DNA of 64,000 nucleotides, from positions 40,311,988-40,375,987 of the forward strand of contig NC_088645.1 of assembly GCF_964019385.1 (NCBI RefSeq), written 5' to 3'. Below the pieces are notes generated by a model that saw nothing but the letters and a program-made list of their open reading frames with translations, made no database searches and was not told the DNA's origin. This stretch comes from Sycon ciliatum. Taxonomy: Eukaryota; Porifera; Calcarea; Leucosolenida; Sycettidae. Every line of letters begins with the position of its first letter. The first letter of the stretch is position 1. A program made the position numbers and the translations under genes. Below, piece after piece: positions 35,371-50,640 of this stretch.

Positions 35371-35746
35371 CCTACAATCCTGGAGCAGACACTGCACATG
35401 TGCACCAAAGGAAACAAAACGGGGAGTGGAAGGGCGGGGAGCAGGAGAGCAAGAACTCTGAGGGTAGGAAAGAGAGGAGGGAGGGGAGGAAAACAGGAAA
35501 CTTGTTAGTTTGCGAGTGATTCCAAGATATGAGTGCAAACAAGTACGCAAACAAGTACAAAAATAGCAGTATCAAGATCATGATGCTGAGGCGAAAGTAG
35601 AGGCTGATTGTCGTGCAGTTTTGACGAAAGATTAGAGTGAGAATGGTGGAGAGTTAGAGAGAGATAAGGACATAGAATATTATGGATTGGGAGTTTGATG
35701 AGAGGGAGTGCTCCGAGAACAGGAACAGGGTCGTAATGGCAGTAGC

Positions 35747-36121
35747 CTAGGGGGCGATATCCGTGGCCAATGACCACCCAGACCGTTTCAGGTAGCGGTA
35801 GGTCAGAACCTTGAACTGCTGCATCCCTTTGGCAGACGGTGCATCGCGGAGGAGAGTGGCTGGCAGTTCATTCCAGGCTTCGATGAGGCACTCCGGGAAA
35901 GAGCGCAGCGCAACATTGCACGATCTGGCAGGTAGGGCTGTCTGGAGTTGAAGCTCATGCGCAAGGTTGGCTGCCGAGCGGCGACGTGTGGCAGGCGCGA
36001 TGGCGGGTGCGATGGCTCTGGCTGGGCGTGTCGCTGCAAGAGCTGATGGGCTTGTGATGTAATGGAGCTTGTACAGGGTTGTGAGGCCGGCCACACGGCG
36101 CCGCAGGGACAGAGTGTCCAT
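35747..36121 (-). mobile_element. LINE 3'-end fragment, related to the 48-kb LINE
   Basis: A minus-strand frame starts LRRRVAGLTTLYKLHYI, which matches the start of the tail in the 48-kb LINE (SLRRTVASLAYLYKLF). It continues through SFPECLIEAWNELPATL, the F-x-W-N-x-LP tail found after the RT of such elements, and ends KVLTYRYL. Only the last 125 or so residues are present, so this is a strongly 5'-truncated copy. Confidence 0.75.
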
Positions 36122-36167
36122 TGCAGCCCCTGTCCCAATCAGGGTTAGGGCACGATGCTGGACTCAT

Positions 36168-36803
36168 ATGCCGCCGGGATTATTTTCTGCCGGTAAGTTT
36201 CATGCATGTTTGGTATGTGGATAAAGAAATGGACTGGCAGAATTCGAGGAATTGCCCGCCATAAGGTTTGTATGGTTCTGCCAATTTCACTGCTTTTCGA
36301 GCAGAATCTGCCATCTTTTCGAGCATTATCCGCCAATGCATTGTCACAGCGGGACACAACCATAGTCGTGTAAAGGTCACAGCTCTTCACTGAGGGGCAT
36401 TCCACAGCGGCCCTGAGACGCTCAAAGTCGGCAGAAATCGGCGTAACCATCAGACAAAGCATGCCGCTGACTCATGACTGATGCCAGCGAATACATTATA
36501 CTCCTCGTCTTCAAAGTTATCCATAAGTATACCAAGCACGCATGAAACATACCCGCGGCGGACTATGTAGCAAATTTTGCCGATTACTATCTGCCAAGGC
36601 CTACGAGTACTAGTAATGCTCGAGAAAGTGGTAGATTCTGCTCGAAAAGCAGTGAAATTGGCAGAAACATACAAACTTTGTGGCGTGCACTTCCTTGAAA
36701 TCTGCTGCATTTCTTTATCCACATACCAAACATGATGATGCATGAAACGTACAAGGAAAATTACCAAAATTCTGCTAATTTTTCTGGCGGCATTATTCGC
36801 TAA
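36168..36803. mobile_element. Foldback-like element with long inverted arms
   Basis: Two imperfect inverted arms of roughly 150-190 bp face each other, with a spacer of about 280 bp. Both contain TTTGGTATGTGGATAAAGAA and GCTTTTCGAGCAGAATCT or the complement. This long-arm form fits a foldback-type non-autonomous DNA element. No gene is visible inside. Confidence 0.65.
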
Positions 36804-37751
36804 GTACCGTCTAGTGGTGGACCTGGTGGCTGGTTCAAACACACGTAACACACTCGAAGTGTAGAAGTGAACTCCAAATCGTGGTCCTATTGATTGTCCC
36901 CACCGGACGGGACCCCCTCCCCCGCGCACCCCTCTTGTTCGCACCCGACTCGGGATCTTCTCGCTGGGAAAGTGCCATGAGTTACCAGCTGCATAGCTGT
37001 GAGAAACTGATCGAGGAAAAGCAGAAGGTGACAAGTGAGGCCTGAGGATGAGGGTATAACCGGAATCAACCATATGCGCAGGGAGTCTTCATTCCATGTG
37101 TGCTCCGCTAAATTGCCCATGGACGCTGGCCGTTCTTTGTGAACATGTGGGGAAAGGGTCGCGGTCCTCTGGACCTCTGCGTGTGTCTACATGGTGTGTG
37201 CGTGTATGTGTCTGTACATGCCTGTGCTCGTGTTTAGTTGTGGCCCGGATGTAGCCCAGATGGCCCCAGAACAAGCGTGCAGCAGTCAGGAAACGTTCCG
37301 TAGCACAACAGCCTGGTTCTACACTGTACATACATGTATTAGTGTCCAAGCTGCAGTAGGTGGGCGGCTCCTTAGAAAGGTATGGTTTGTGGCCCATAAA
37401 TGTCAACATAGTTAAAATCATGATGGCCAACCATTTTACTGTTGCTCCTCCTGTCGCCACGAACTCGGCATACCGGTGCACAACCTGCCAGCGGCCCAGC
37501 GCTGATAATTATTGTTATTATGACACTAAAGGACATACATGTACACGCACATGTAGTTGTGGACTACGTCCTAAGCGGCCCAAGGTGACTGATTGCCAGA
37601 ATTTTGAATATCACTGACAAGTCTGTACTCAACCACAATCTTGGAGGCGACAGAATATGAAGCGCAATTATTTGAAGCACTGCCTCCCTGGCCCCTCAGG
37701 CCATCTGACAGTGCATCCCTTTGAAGGGGGGGGGGGGGGGGAGGGGCGTTA

Positions 37752-38257
37752 GGCCTTGACGGATTATGCTAGCATAATTTTTCGCATAATTTCTACCAAA
37801 ATCGAATAATCGCATAATTCGAGACAAAATTAATTGCATATGAATCGCATAAATTGGAATAATCCGCCTGTTCGCATCAAATTCCATACAGTTGTACATG
37901 TTCTACAAGTACAAGTAGATGCACCAGGAAGTCGTAGGTTTACGACTCCCTTGATAACAGTTACATGTCCAGTCCACTACAATCAGTGACGGTCGTAGCT
38001 AGGTCGGACGGTGCGGTGACCCCGTTAAACTTTTGCTACTACAGTACAACGCCCTCTACAAAACAATTCCCCTGGTATTTTGCACAGAACCATCATAATT
38101 ATGTATATTATACATGTACATGTACATCAGCAGCATATGTGAGCTTAATGTGGCATAATATGATAACTTTTAGCATAAAAATAGCATAATTCTGCAATTT
38201 TCCCAGCAATGCGAAAAGCATAATTTCACGAAAATATTAGCATAATCCGTCAAGGCC
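37752..38257. mobile_element. TA-flanked MITE, GGCCTTGACGGATTATGC ends
   Basis: Inverted ends of about 27 bp are flanked by TA (37750-37751, 38258-38259). The interior has many GCATAAT motifs. Length 506 bp, non-coding. Confidence 0.7.
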
Positions 38258-38925
38258 TAGGGGGCGCCCCGGGCGTAGCTGTGTTCCAGCAGCTGTCGAT
38301 AAGTGTGGTTTTACCAAATTTAGTAGTGGTGTGAATTTAATAGGGTGTTTGTGTTTGAAAACAATAAAATATTATACTACAAAAAGTAGGATCTTGTGTC
38401 GCAATATCCTCCTAGGCAGCCACGACCTTGTGCGTCTCCTTATTTCTCTATTGTCTTGAGCCTGCTCAGCACAGACGGATGCAGTTGCCTGCGAATCTGG
38501 TGTCCAGGCGAGAGATCTACTAGACTACTACTACGAATGAGAGAGGTCTATTTTCGCAATGGACATGTATTCCAGGGCATTGGGGAGTCCAGCAAGGGCT
38601 AGCTCACTTCGTCAGCGCGTATGGAATGCTAGTGAAATGATTGCATCGCGCGCGTTCGACACCTGCTGGTTGAGCGGTGACTTTTTCGGACACCAGGACA
38701 AGCCTTCGTCGTCGCCTCATAACACTCATTGGTCATGAGGGACAGTAGCATTTGCTTGAGACGAAGGAAAAGAATCTTCTGAAGTCTTCTCCGTTCTGCC
38801 AGGTGAACTAACGTGTGACTTCAGGCATATCGTATCATGTTTTTCACGCACCTGTTGCCTTGCTTGTGGCCCGTCTAATCCTTCGTGTCGCATCTTTTTT
38901 ATCGAAGTAGACGCTACCTGCTGAA

Positions 38926-41900
38926 ATGAGTATTGTTATTCCGTCTCAGTATCTGCTAAGCGGTGTGCAGCAAAGCTGTCGACAGCCATCCGCTCGCTCG
39001 TCTGCTGGTTGCAAGCTAAGCGAAGGATCATGGCATGGCACCCGGGTATCAATAGCCACGTTTCACGCGGGAGAGAAACGGGACACCGACGCGATGATTC
39101 GCAAGTTCTTGAACGAGTATTGGCGAATCAAGGAGCTCACTCACCCGAACATAATACACACATTCGGTATTCTGCAGTGCTCCTCACAGCCAGACACCCT
39201 GAGCTTGGTGATGGAGTCCACGTTTTCCACGCTGAAAATGCGCTACGCCCGCGAGCCGATGCTCCGGCCCATAGAACAGGCCAGAATCGGTCTTGGCATC
39301 GCGTCGGCGATCGAGTACCTGCACGATCGATGTCTGATGTGCTGCGGCCTAGCCACCGGCAGCGTGTTCGTCACAGGGTCGGGGCGAGATGTGTCAGCTA
39401 AGCTTAGCGCATGGTCAGAGTTCGGACTGTTCGACTGCGAACCGCCGCCACCTCTGGCCTATTCGCCGCCTGAGCACCGCGTAGACACTACTTCTGGCGG
39501 CAAAGGAAAGGCAAACAATGCAACCTCGCGTGATCCTGCATCGGACACTTTCGCACTGGGGGTGACCTTGCTGGCAATGTGCAGGCAGTGTGAACCGCTC
39601 GACCAGTCGGCCAGAAATCTTTGCCACGGGGATTTAGCCTTGCTCGGTAGCGACCACTCCCTGTTCAACACGATCAACAAGTGTCTCGTTGCTAATCCAG
39701 AACAGAGGCCGACGGCAGCAGCCCTGTGCCGGGAACTCGGAACCCTTCTCCAATCTCTCGTTACCCAGGACATACGCCGAAGAGCGACAACAAGAAAAGC
39801 GTTGAGCAACGGACGTGGCGAGTCACACGAAAGCAAGGCGGCCGCCACGGCCAGTGTGCTGCAAATTCGGCAAGGGCTGATCGAAGAACGGGATCGCCTC
39901 CTCGAGGAACTGACCGGCGTACAGACTCGCCTGGAGGAACTACCGCCACCAGCCTACGATCAGGTTGTCGAGGAACCGCAGAGTGAACCTGTGGATTCGA
40001 CACTGGATGACTTTGCTGTCGTTATCGGCATCTCCGCCGAGGCAAATGCGTGGCATTTCGATGACGACGAAGTGAGTAAGGAGAACGGCGACTTAGCCTC
40101 CGCCGAAAGCGGCAATGGCGTGGACGAGACGAGCTGCGATTCCGACTCGCTCACCTACCAGAATATCTCCTCGCTTATCTTAGAACGCAGCGCAGTCCTG
40201 GAGGCTGCACTTGCGGCCGCAGTCGCGCCACCGACAAGTCGCCGAAGGCAGCGGCACCCACCGATTGATCCAGATCTGATTGCGCTCAGTCAGACGAACA
40301 GCGGTGAGGGTATGATTGCACGCTGCAATCGCGTCTTCAGGGAGAAACAATCTGAGCTGCCACAGGTAGGCTGAGTGCAGTCCACATCGCACAGTATGTT
40401 GTCGAATGCATATGCACTGCTAGTATTTCGGGTGTTATAACAACTGAATATCATTATTGTGGAACAGGTAATAGGCAAGACATCACACATGTAATTGAAA
40501 CCTCAAGAATCACGTTCTAGTAGATCCAGTCAGACCCAGTTTTCGTATCCATAGGAACGATACCATCCTTGATGAATTAGAAGTAGAAGAAGAACAGAAC
40601 TTCTCCTTGTTGCACCTAAAGTCAGATCAATGCTGACAGTAGGAGCAGGAGGAAATCGCAAGCCTGCGGGGAATTTGACAAATCTGAAAACCCTCAATGC
40701 AATGCAACAATGCACCAGACATTGCTCCATCTGACATTGCATCCATATTTGTATGTGCAGTCAACTTTGCGTATAACGACACTCGGCGGGGCACCAGAAA
40801 AGTGTCCTTATTCGCGAAGTATCCCCGAAGTCTCATTATATGTATTACAGTTAGATGGGACTTTGCTCTGGGCATGGAAACTCTGTCGTAATTCGCGAAT
40901 TTTCGTGGTATCCGCAGTCGTTATTAGCGAAGTGGACTGTACATGTATAGCAGCAGTGCATTGGATGTGGGACCATTTGTTGTCTATGCACATTCAGTTA
41001 TCTGTGACATGCACATATCCAACAGACTTTGGTAGTGACGGTGCTACATAACTGATCCACACTGGCACACTCTTCTCCTCTGTTTTTTTTTGTTTGCAGT
41101 GGGTCACGATAGCCACTTATCCAGAGGACGCTCTGAGTTGCTGCTCCATGCCATGCACTCATGACGGCTGTCTGTACGTGGCCTTTCTGATGGACACCGA
41201 CGGGGCGCAGCTAGCCAGGGCCGAACTGCTACGTCTGAGTCTGCGTGCAGCAAGCACGGGCAGCGAGGATGTGGAGTGGACTGTCATCACACTGCCTGGC
41301 GACTGGCACTACCGTTGCTATCTCTTCACGGCCGTTCATGATAGCACGGAACGCCTGTACGTTGCCGTGATACGCCGCGATCTCACCGGCTTGTATTCCA
41401 TCTTCAGCATGGCTGCGCCAGGCGAGTGGCGCTTCGTCAAGCAGCTCCCGGTTGAAGTGTTTGATTTCGGCCTGGTAGTCGTAGGCAGCTTGCTGTTGGT
41501 GATGGGCGGACGGCAGAAGCCTATCTGGACGAGTGCCGCATCGCAGGGCGTTTACATGACCGACCTTTCGCTGCCCAACTCACCCTGGCTGGTTCTCACG
41601 AGTTTGCCCTGTGCATGCCTGTCGCCTCGTGTTGTCGTCACTGGCCACTGGCTTCGCTGCCTGGGCTACAACAGTGAGGCGCAACATAACACGTGCCGAG
41701 TGCTGAGCCTAGACTTGAGCCAGGATCGGGCAGAGCAGCGGTGGTCCGTTGATATCGTCGCCGGCAGTCCGATGTCATTCAGTGCTGCGGTCGCGCTCAA
41801 CGACCATCTCATTACGGTCGGCGGACGACGGGGACAAAAAGCCGATCAGAGCACTCTGGCGGATGCGTTTGTGTACCTGGAGGAGCTGAGGGAATGGCTG

Positions 41901-42068
41901 CCGTTCCCGCCCGTGCAGGAGGCTCGGCGTGGCTCGCACTGTCTCGCATGGGACAAACAGCTGATCTGCATCAGCGGAATGAGCGAGAGCAATGAAGGTT
42001 CCGCTACCGGACCAGTAAGAAGTATTGAGTGCTTGCGATACGGGGGAAGAAACGAGGAGCACAACTGA
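38926..42068 (+). CDS. Pseudokinase-coiled coil-kelch-repeat protein
   Basis: Two exons, 38926-40365 and 41100-42068, join in phase 0 (donor CAG|GTAGGC, acceptor TTTGCAG|TGG) to give 802 residues. Residues about 10-275 follow a protein kinase fold: helix C region KFLNEYWRIKEL, then THPNIIHTFG, a YLHDR helix E, YSPPEH in place of APE, SDTFALGV for helix F and NPEQRPT for subdomain XI. Catalytic residues are lost: the VAIK lysine is A44, HRD is CCG (139-141) and DFG is AWS (162-164). Residues 312-340 are a short coiled coil (LIEERDRLLEELTGV), followed by PPAY (341-344), a WW-domain ligand. The second exon codes kelch-like repeats (LLLVMGGR, LITVGGRR, LICISGM), probably a propeller. A scaffold role is inferred. 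A MITE sits in the intron. AATAAA at 42351-42356 is a likely poly(A) signal, 283 nt after the stop. Confidence 0.87.
40759..40939 (+). mobile_element. TA-flanked MITE, family B, copy 2
   Basis: This element is closely similar along its full length to 6569-6739, with the same CAG...CTG ends. TA is kept on the right and changed on the left. It lies in the single intron of the pseudokinase-kelch gene. Confidence 0.7.
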
Positions 42069-42350
42069 TCTCATCGATATTTGGTTGCATGACCGCAACG
42101 GCGAGTAACTGAACACAACCACTTGCCACATTCTCTATTTTTTCTGTTGTCATTTGTTTGTATTATGACTGCAACGGCAAACAGTATACTTGACCACATC
42201 AACTTGCTACGCCCTGGCTTTACTGGACCATCACTGAATGTTGCTACTCCGTGCTGTAAGACATTACCTTATTTTCCTTTTTATCTCCTTATGATCGGTT
42301 TTTCGGGCCTCTTTGTAGTGGTTCATTGTACTGTTCAGCCACCGAAGTAA

Positions 42351-42356
42351 AATAAA
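42351..42356 (+). terminator. Likely poly(A) signal of the pseudokinase-kelch gene
   Basis: AATAAA lies 283 nt after the TGA at 42066-42068, inside an A-rich stretch. It is the first canonical hexamer after the stop, so it is the best candidate for the 3' end. Confidence 0.55.
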
Positions 42357-43411
42357 TTGAATACAATGCAATACAAAAATCACCTGTATCTTCACGTTGT
42401 CAACTCGGCTATTTTCAAGCAGGGTTGGCCCATGTTCACTGCTCATCACATTCTCCTTGCTGGTGTCAGGTACCGCTGACCGAGACCCTTGTCACAGAGG
42501 CTGGGGTGATGTTCACAAGTCCCAAGCCTCTATTCAACACAGCCTGTGTGCACTGCTGCATCCGCACATCCCGATTGTTATGTGTGGTAGAGCCTGTTTT
42601 TAACGACCACCCTACAATGTACACTATAATCAGGTCTTCCAAAAGATGGTCCTCTAACACAGGTTTAAAACATGTGCTGTTCTCACACTGTAATGACACA
42701 GCAAGGTCCTTCTTTGCCACTACTCAGAGTTCCGTGTTTAGAAAAACACACCCGCATTAAACACCTGCCAGATTTGGGAAAACCAATGCCTGGATACCGA
42801 AATGAGCAGTGTCATCCCCATGCTCTTCATAATGCTGTGTAAACGGGCTTCAGATGTTTTTAATTCACCAAGAACACTTACTTCAGCTACTGATGTGGTG
42901 CTCTTCACGGCCATCCACATTGAAGGTATAATGATTTTTCTTCATCTTTTCTGTTGTACGAGTCAGTAAAGATAGTATTTTTGTAATCTCGAACTGCAGC
43001 CACCTACAAAGTAAAAATAGTCGTCACTTAAAACGCAATTGCCCGTAATGTTAGTACGGTAATGTACAATAGTGCTTTGAGGGATTTGAAATGTACATGT
43101 GAATAAATTCAAACATAATGTACCCAGCCTTTAACCCAGCCTTTACGTTTTCTTTTTAAAAGTTGGAGAAATTGAGAGTTTTACATGTGTAAGTGTGAGC
43201 GTTCGAGTGCACGTAAGGGACGAAGATGGTTCCAAGATCATCAATGTGCCTGCAGCAATGATGCTGAAGAGTACTACACAGTACACGGTTACATGTGTGG
43301 AATGAACAAAATTACTAGTACATGTACGGTCGTGGCGAAGGTAGCGAAGATATCCCTCCAATCAGCTGTGCAGCATTGCCTGTATTTTACTTTGCCGACG
43401 TCGTCGTCTCA

Positions 43412-43684
43412 CTACGCCATGGGCAGCTCTTGGTCATCCTCTTCCTCCTGGCTGTGGTACTCGATGTCCTCATTCAGGGCCTGGGACAGGTCGGACGGTA
43501 CTCGTATTCGATACCAGTGCCTGCCATCCGCCCTCATGAACAGCGAGCTGGTGTCGCTACTGGTGACGTCCTGGGGCATCACATGATGAAGGACTTTCCT
43601 GCCATGATATTGAGCGGATAGGACTGGGAGAACATCCATGGTGAGAATGAAAAAGAGTGCGAGCAAGGTGACGTTGGCCTTCAT
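43412..43684 (-). CDS. Possible small secreted protein, 90 residues
   Basis: An ATG at 43682-43684 opens a 90-codon frame ending in TAG at 43412-43414; an in-frame ATG at 43709-43711 would add nine residues. The N-terminus has the shape of a signal peptide: MKAN, a hydrophobic core (VTLLALFFIL), and an A-x-A-like end (PVLSAQ) at about residue 24. The mature part would be about 66 residues, with RHWYRIRVPSDL, a possible basic cleavage site (GRK) just after the signal, and an acidic tail (SQEEEDDQELPMA). There are no cysteines. The family is not recognised. It could be a short secreted factor or a chance reading frame; no splice sites or clear poly(A) signal support it. Confidence 0.42.
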   Translation of the reverse strand: MKANVTLLALFFILTMDVLPVLSAQYHGRKVLHHVMPQDVTSSDTSSLFMRADGRHWYRIRVPSDLSQALNEDIEYHSQEEEDDQELPMA

Positions 43685-47796
<4,112 letters not shown>

Positions 47797-49896
47797 ATGA
47801 AATTTATGGGTAGGCTGCCCCCTAAAAGGCTTGCAGGCCGTCCAGGTTATGGGGGTCCCAGCAGCATGCTTTGGGGCAGAGCATTCCATGTCTGCACAGC
47901 GCTGGCAAGAAATGCGCGAAGACAGCTGTTTTGCGTGCGTGCTGGGAGGTTAATTGATAGCTGGTGTGGGCGCCTAGGCTGAGCAGACACGCGGGTGGGC
48001 TGTATGTCCTGAGGTCGACGTTGGGCACCAGGAGGGAGGATCTTGTTTAGGGGGCTGTCCGCATCCAGGCAAATAGCTTGTACAAGTATGCAAGCGAAGC
48101 CACTGTCCGCCGCAAAGATACACTAGGGAGCCAGGAGCCCCATCCGATGATGTGGATGGCTCGTCGCTGGATCTGGTCTAGCTTGGCCAAGTGTGAGGGT
48201 GGCGCACCAAGCCAGACCAGGGGACAGTACTCCAGCACAGGGCGGACAAACCCATTGTAGGCTCGGAGTCGCCCAGGGGGCTCTAGGATAGCAGAGGCAT
48301 TCCGCAGGAAGCCTAGACGTTGCTGTGCTCTGGAGCGGATCGTGCGGATGTGCTGCGCATATGTCAGTTGGGAGTCAAAGGTGACCCTCAGGAGCTTCAG
48401 GTGGCCTGCTTCGCTGACTGGCGTAGCGTCGAAAGTGGTTCCCGGGAGCTGCCAAGGCTGGCGATGATGTGCGATTGTCATGGCTTGGGTCTTGGAGGGC
48501 TCAAACTTGGTTTTCCACTCCACGCCCCAGCGAGACAGTGCATCCACACCCTGTTGCATGATAGCAGAGCTGCCAGGTATGGACACTCTTGAGGTGATGA
48601 AGTTGAAGAGCGTAGTGTCGTCGGCATAATTATGCTGCGAGGTCCATGCCAGGAGGGAGATGGTCCTCGGCGTCATTTGTGTACAGGATGAACAGTGTCG
48701 GTCCCAGGATGCTGCCCTGGGGGGACGCCAGCTCTCACCGGGTAGGGCTGAGATAGATCCCCACCAACAGCTGTGATTAGGTTCCGGTTGCTTAGGTAGT
48801 CGCGGAGCCAGCCAAGCAGGTGACCAGCTACGCCATAGCACTCTGCCTTGTGGAGCACTCCGGTGTGCGAGACACGGTCAAACTCACCAGCCACATCCAC
48901 TGCGATCACCCTTACTGCCCCACCGCTTGCGCCACCCTACCCCACTGCGAATTCAATAGGGTGAGGATATCCTGAGTGCTAAGTCTGCTGCGGAACCCAT
49001 ACTGGCTCTGGGAGAGGATATTGTTTGACTCAAGGAATTTCCTGAGGGCACGATTGACGATAGCCTCCATCACCTTGGACAAGATGGGGAGGAGTGAGAT
49101 AGATCTGTAGTTGCTCACATCAGATTTCGATTTCTTCTTGTGGACGGGTACAACCATGGCAGTCTTCCATAGGGTAGGCTGGCGTCCTGCCCGAAAGGAC
49201 TTGGCGAACAGTTTCGACACAGGGACTGAAGGTTCCTTGCTGCACTGCTGCAAAACTCGGCAAGGCAGGCCGTCTGGTCCTGTGGCTTTTGCAGGGGAGA
49301 CCTTCCTGAGCTCGCGCTCGACCGCACAAGGTCGGAGGTGCACTGTGTGGAGCTGCGCATCTGAGCGGCTACGAACTGGTGGGAGCGCGTCTGCCTGCAA
49401 GTCATCCGTACCCAAACTGCACTTCGACGAGAAGAACTTTCCAAAAGCCTCAGCTTTCGCTGCGCTCTGCCTGACTTCGACACTGTTCGCCTGGGTCAAG
49501 GTTGGGATCTCCGAGGAACGGCTGCCATGGCCACCAGCACGTTTGATCGTACTCTCGGCTGGAGAGACCTCCAGCGCTGATCTTGCGCCTTACTGTCGCA
49601 ATCATGGCCATCTTTACTCGATGCAGAGTGGCGACTGCGGCAGTTGCTGCCTCCTTGAAGGTTGAATGAAGTGCAGCATCATCTGGGGAGGCCCGATGGC
49701 GCCTCCACGCCTGTTGTTTTCTGTCAACACATGCTTGGCATTCAGGAGACCACCAGATTGGGTTGCTGGCTCGTTGCTTCAGTACTTTGGATGCCTGCTG
49801 CTGAGCTATCAACAAGAGCCCATGGCGCCAGGATCGAGGAGCATGCAGCTGCGCACAAGGGTTTGGCGAGCGTCGCGAACCCCACTTTGTAGCCAC
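47797..49896 (-). mobile_element. LINE (non-LTR retrotransposon), 5'-truncated and broken
   Basis: Read on the minus strand from 49.9 kb down, the pieces are in the expected order. First comes a linker with a P-x-WW-like element (NPIWWSPEC). Next are RT segments ATGPDGLP and NYRSISLLPILSKVMEAIVN, then QYGFRSRLST. These are followed by FDRVSHTGVL, GVPPG, the catalytic YADD at 48617-48628 and a thumb region (LGFLRNASAI, then EYCPLVWLGAPPSHL). A C-terminal tail with AVQTWNALP lies at 47.85-47.95 kb. At least three frame changes interrupt it, near 48.9, 48.72 and 48.05 kb. The endonuclease domain is missing, as expected of a 5'-truncated insertion. The motif order fits the CR1/Jockey/I group; the clade cannot be fixed by eye. 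Confidence 0.9.
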
Positions 49897-50559
49897 AACC
49901 TGGGGAATTAATTTGGGCTTTCGGTTATTGAATTGCTACGGTTTCCAGTTGGTATTTGGTATGGTATTGATTTATTTGAATTCGGTATCTCAACAGTACA
50001 TTGTACAACTTGGGAAGATCCGAGAGAGTTACCCATAAAACCCCACTCCAACACTCTAACAACCTTTTTTACAGCAAAATAATTTCGCAAGTGCATACAC
50101 TTTTTCCGTTTTAGTTTTTGTTTCAATCAATCAATACCATTAATATTTTATTGGAACAAAGAAAAATGGTGGCACCTACGTACAGGGGATGGCCCACGCC
50201 TGGTATAAAGTAAACGTACTAGAGAAACTCTAATAACCGTCTGGTCACTGTTATTAGAGTGTTGGAGTAAGGGCTTCATGAATGTGTAAGCGGCTGTGTT
50301 GGAGTTTGTGAACAGTGCAGAGAAAGAGGAGAAACGTTTCCAGTTGCCGTATGCGTGTCTCTGAGACTTCGGGTGTTTCTGTGCGTAATGCGTGGCTCAC
50401 AACAAAGCGTGCGCGACCCCATAGGGCTGTGCACCCTTGCTTATGCCATTCATGGCGCTCGCTCACTGGGACTGATATGATGGATGGAATTGCTCAAATA
50501 CATTAGGTCAATTCAACGTCACTCGAATTTGTCAGTGACGTAAACTGCCTGAAAAGTGA

Positions 50560-50640
50560 AGAAAATGCGAAACCCACCAGAAATCGAACCCAAGACCTTG
50601 CCTGTCATGCGCAATGCTCTAACCATCTGAGCTATGGGAC
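50560..50640 (-). repeat. tRNA-like sequence (SINE head or tRNA pseudogene)
   Basis: The minus strand reads GGTCCCATAGCTCAGATGG, then TTAGAGC (D arm with a strong A box), then GGTTCGATTTC (B box). The D stem GCTC/GAGC is intact. The anticodon loop lacks T33 and the T stem needs several wobble pairs, so it is not called as a working tRNA. Confidence 0.5.

Larger units (their letters stand above)
34000..38925. other. Gap between the F-BAR and pseudokinase-kelch genes
   Basis: This gap contains the 45-bp minisatellite, the LINE tail fragment, the foldback-like element, a poly-G run at about 37727-37740 and the TA-flanked MITE at 37752. The GACGCTTCGGTGTC block at 34285 and 34345 is duplicated. 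Promoters of the two flanking genes should lie at its ends, but no TATA-like box was convincing. Confidence 0.6.

Noticed and set aside
37360-37617. Cys-rich C-terminal frame (YRCTTCQRP ... DCQNFEYH)
   Set aside because: It recalls cysteine-rich transposase tails such as piggyBac, but the cysteine spacing does not fit well and no upstream catalytic part is present.
50560-50640. Functional tRNA gene
   Set aside because: The A and B boxes are good, but the anticodon loop lacks T33 and the T stem is weak.
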